From assembly GCA_023431405.1 (NCBI GenBank), contig JAEYVZ010000039.1, positions 1 through 19,962 on the forward strand: a DNA stretch of 19,962 nt, in the 5' to 3' direction. A program made the translations under genes and the position numbers. The DNA is from Actinomycetes bacterium. Lineage in GTDB: Bacteria > Actinomycetota > Actinomycetes > Actinomycetales > Microbacteriaceae. Positions 17,819 through 19,962 of this stretch are shown piece after piece. The stretch's first letter is position 1; every line of letters begins with the position of its first letter. The notes beneath the pieces were generated by a model that saw nothing but the letters and a program-made list of their open reading frames with translations, was not told where the DNA came from and searched no databases.

Positions 17819-19279
17819 TCACTCGCCTTCTTCGAGAGTTCCGTCCGATGTGGTGTCGGGATCGACCCGATCGGTGTCGGACCCGACCGGCTCCTCACTG
17901 TCGGGCCCGGCAGCCGGGTCGGCGTCGATGTCGTCGATCACGGCGTCGCCGTCAGCGACCTCTTCGCCGTCGATCTCGACGGGGATCTCTTCGATCTCCT
18001 CGATCTGAATCTCTTCGCGGTCGGCATCCGCGATGCCGAGTGCGTCTTCCGCGATCTCTGCACGGCGCTGCCATTGCGCGGCCTCTTCGTGCCGTCCGAT
18101 TTCTTCGAGTACCGCGGCGCGGGCGGCGAAGAGGCCAGGACTCCAGGAGAAGGCCCGGTCAGGATCGAGTTCCGGGATGTCGAGCTCTTGGAGCGCGCGG
18201 TAGGTCTCGCCGAGGTCGAGGCGGGCGCCCGACATCGCGATCGCGAGTTCGACACGTACGTCGACGGGGAGCGTCGAGCGGTCGACGGCGCGCCCGACCT
18301 CGAGCGCACGGTCGGGGCGTCCCACGCCGCGCTCACTGTCGACCATGAGCGCGATCTGGTCGTCGCGTCCGGAGATGCGCCGGTAGGTGCGCAACTCGCG
18401 CAGCGCCAGCGCGAAGTCGCCGTTGGCGTAGGCCGTGATCGCGACAGTCTCGCGGACGACCGCGATCCGACCTGCCCGGCGGGATGCCGCAAGCGCATGC
18501 TCGTGCGCGAGCGCAGGATCGTCGTCGATGAGACGTGCGGCCATCACGAGGTGACGTGCGACCTCCTCGGCATTCTCTTTGCTGAGGGTCTTGAGCTCGT
18601 TGCGTGCGGGGGCCGGCAGATCGCGACCGGTGATCTCTTCAGGCACCTCGGGTCCGCGCTCGGCACGACGAGAGTCGTCCTGCGGCGGGCGAGAGCTGCG
18701 ACGGTCGCTGCCGTAGCCGCTGCTTCGCCGGTCGCCGTCCCGCTTCGCGTAGGGACGGTCACCGTCACGACGCTCATAAGGCTTACGGTCACCGTCACGA
18801 CGTTCGTAAGGCTTACGGTCGCCGTCACGACGCTCGTACGGCTTACGGTCGCCGTCACGCTTCGAGTAGGGACGGTCGCCCTCGCGCTTCGCGTAGGGAC
18901 GATCCCCCTCACGACGCTCGTACGGCTTACGGTCGCCCTCGCGCTTCGCGTAGGGACGATCCCCCTCACGACGTTCGTACGGCTTACGTTCACCGTCACG
19001 CTTCACGTACGGCTTACGTTCACCGTCACGCTTCACATAGGGACGGTCGCCCTCACGACGTTCGTACGGCTTACGGTCACCCTCGCGACGCTCATACGGC
19101 TTACGTTCACCGTCACGCTTCGGGTACGGCTTGCGATCGCTGTCTCGACGCTCGCCATCGCGCGCGGAGCCCGAGCGAGCGTTGCGCTCCCTGGGATGAC
19201 GCGACTCGCGCGGACTGCCGGCAGCAGGGGCGTAGCGAGGCTTGCTGTTCTCGCCCCGGGGTCGCTCTTCTTCTGCCAT
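17819..19279 (-). CDS. TPR-like protein with Arg/Tyr-rich N-terminal repeats
   Basis: 486-aa three-part protein. Residues 1-210 are predicted disordered and include about 14 tandem repeats (46-185) of the types [DE]G[DE]RKPY[EV][RK]R and [DE]G[DE]RPY[AVS]KR. Residues about 220-420 are helical and TPR-like (VARHLVMAARLIDDDPALAHEHALAA; NGDFALALRELRTYRR; GRHEEAAQWQRRAE). Residues about 425-486 form a very acidic tail. The TPR part matches in position the mycobacterial Rv1691-type protein beside the HAD gene. ATG at 19279 has AAGGA 7 nt upstream. Arg codons in the repeats are almost all CGT, and GGT is frequent, suggesting strong expression. Function unknown; proximity to rRNA genes and tlyA hints at an RNA- or ribosome-linked role. 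Confidence 0.88.
   Translation of the reverse strand: MAEEERPRGENSKPRYAPAAGSPRESRHPRERNARSGSARDGERRDSDRKPYPKRDGERKPYERREGDRKPYERREGDRPYVKRDGERKPYVKRDGERKPYERREGDRPYAKREGDRKPYERREGDRPYAKREGDRPYSKRDGDRKPYERRDGDRKPYERRDGDRKPYERRDGDRPYAKRDGDRRSSGYGSDRRSSRPPQDDSRRAERGPEVPEEITGRDLPAPARNELKTLSKENAEEVARHLVMAARLIDDDPALAHEHALAASRRAGRIAVVRETVAITAYANGDFALALRELRTYRRISGRDDQIALMVDSERGVGRPDRALEVGRAVDRSTLPVDVRVELAIAMSGARLDLGETYRALQELDIPELDPDRAFSWSPGLFAARAAVLEEIGRHEEAAQWQRRAEIAEDALGIADADREEIQIEEIEEIPVEIDGEEVADGDAVIDDIDADPAAGPDSEEPVGSDTDRVDPDTTSDGTLEEGE
18725..19144 (-). repeat. In-frame tandem repeats of 30 and 27 bp
   Basis: About 14 tandem units lie inside the TPR-like gene. Nine encode ten residues (30 bp, DGDRKPYERR type) or a close variant and the others nine residues (27 bp, EGDRPYAKR type). 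Units 11-13, encoding residues 142-171, are identical at protein level and nearly identical in DNA. All unit lengths are multiples of three, so gain or loss of a unit keeps the frame. There are no unique spacers between units. Confidence 0.92.
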
Positions 19280-19300
19280 CGCAGCATCCTTTCACGCGCG

Positions 19301-19340
19301 TTAAACGAGAAATGGCCACCCAACACTGGGTGGCCATTTC
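19301..19340 (-). terminator. rRNA operon terminator
   Basis: On the minus strand a perfect 13-bp stem GAAATGGCCACCC/GGGTGGCCATTTC with a 6-nt loop (19309-19340) is followed by TCGTTTAA. It starts about 10 nt after the 5S rRNA 3' end and is the strongest inverted repeat in the window. The U-tract is short and interrupted. The next gene begins 30 nt further on. Confidence 0.85.
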
Positions 19341-19350
19341 ACGAAAGAAG

Positions 19351-19468
19351 TCCGGCGGTGTCCTACTCTCCCACAGGGTCCCCCCTGCAGTACCATCGGC
19401 GCTGTGAGGCTTAGCTTCCGGGTTCGGAATGTAACCGGGCGTTTCCCTCACGCTATGGCCGCCGAAAC
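19351..19468 (-). rRNA. rrf: 5S ribosomal RNA
   Basis: About 118 nt of 5S rRNA on the minus strand. The terminal helix pairs TTCGGCGG (5' end, near 19466) with CCGCCGGA (3' end, near 19351), including a G·U pair. Conserved internal segments are CCGAACCCGGAAGCTAAG and GATGGTACTGC, and the 3' arm reads GGGAGAGTAGGACACCGCC. It lies about 96 nt downstream of the 23S gene and is followed by a strong hairpin. The exact ends are accurate to within a few bases. Confidence 0.96.
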
Positions 19469-19507
19469 ACTATTGATGTTTCAGTCTGCACAACAAATCA
19501 TTGTCAT

Positions 19508-19536
19508 GCGGTTCTCGACCGTACATCGAGAACCAC
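19508..19536 (-). other. Hairpin in the 23S-5S spacer, likely processing stem
   Basis: In the 96-nt spacer the minus strand forms an 11-bp stem, GTGGTTCTCGA paired with TCGAGAACCGC (one U·G pair), around a 7-nt loop. A stem of this kind between 23S and 5S is often part of pre-rRNA processing; the role here is inferred from position. Confidence 0.5.
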
Positions 19537-19566
19537 TCAGTGGACGCAAGCACCTAGAACGGTGTG

Positions 19567-19962
<396 letters not shown>

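Noticed and set aside
18725..19144. CRISPR-like array of about 30-bp repeats
   Set aside because: The units are contiguous with no unique spacers, their lengths are multiples of three, and they translate in frame as part of a protein. No cas gene is nearby.
16601..19414. A 937-codon open frame on the plus strand with hydrophobic Val/Thr repeats
   Set aside because: It runs antisense through tlyA's upstream gene, the HAD gene, the TPR-like gene and into the rRNA region; its repeats mirror the coding repeats of the minus strand. The minus-strand proteins have recognisable domains and ribosome binding sites.

Overview
This is a dense, high-GC, mostly housekeeping stretch of an actinobacterial chromosome, most likely Microbacterium or a close relative in the Microbacteriaceae. 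The evidence is the composition, frequent GTG starts, and a gene order on the minus strand that closely follows the conserved block I recall from Mycobacterium tuberculosis (Rv1691-Rv1713: TPR-like protein, HAD phosphatase, a ~55-aa protein, tlyA, nadK, recN, pyrG, Nudix, xerD, parA, scpA, scpB, rluB, cmk, der). The genus call is inference; the gene families are read directly from the translations.

Layout from left to right. Positions 1-114 hold a hairpin and a tRNA-Pro(GGG) on the minus strand. Positions 223-1984 hold three plus-strand genes: a GNAT acetyltransferase, a YhhN-family membrane protein and an Hsp15-like S4 RNA-binding protein. The last two overlap by 4 nt. They converge, with 16 nt between stop codons, on the minus-strand block that fills the rest of the window. 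In transcription order that block is: the 3' end of 23S rRNA, 5S rRNA and a terminator-like hairpin; then a repeat-rich TPR-like protein, HAD-IIA phosphatase, small protein, tlyA, nadK, recN, pyrG, ADP-ribose-type Nudix, xerD; then, after a 110-nt gap, parA, scpA, scpB, rluB, tyrA, cmk, der; then, after a 68-nt gap with two hairpins, a Nudix-NYN fusion and a DUF2809 membrane protein. Most junctions overlap by 1-17 nt or are separated by fewer than 25 nt, so long co-transcribed and translationally coupled units are likely.

The block combines ribosome and rRNA maturation (TlyA, RluB, Der, next to the rRNA genes), nucleotide and cofactor supply (CTP synthase, CMP kinase, NAD kinase, Nudix), tyrosine synthesis (TyrA), and chromosome maintenance (RecN, XerD, ParA, ScpA/ScpB). 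No gap above 300 nt lacks a gene. I saw no insertion sequence, prophage, CRISPR array, restriction-modification system or biosynthetic cluster.

I found no clear new multi-gene system. The most unusual signals are: (1) the octamer GGATGCCG, counted by eye at 22 copies in both orientations where base composition predicts about 2; (2) about 14 Arg/Tyr-rich tandem repeats at the N-terminus of the protein encoded immediately after the rRNA genes, with an acidic tail at the other end; (3) a Nudix-NYN domain fusion; (4) a conserved-position 54-aa gene with an ambiguous start; (5) the very tight junction between the rRNA terminator and the following operon.
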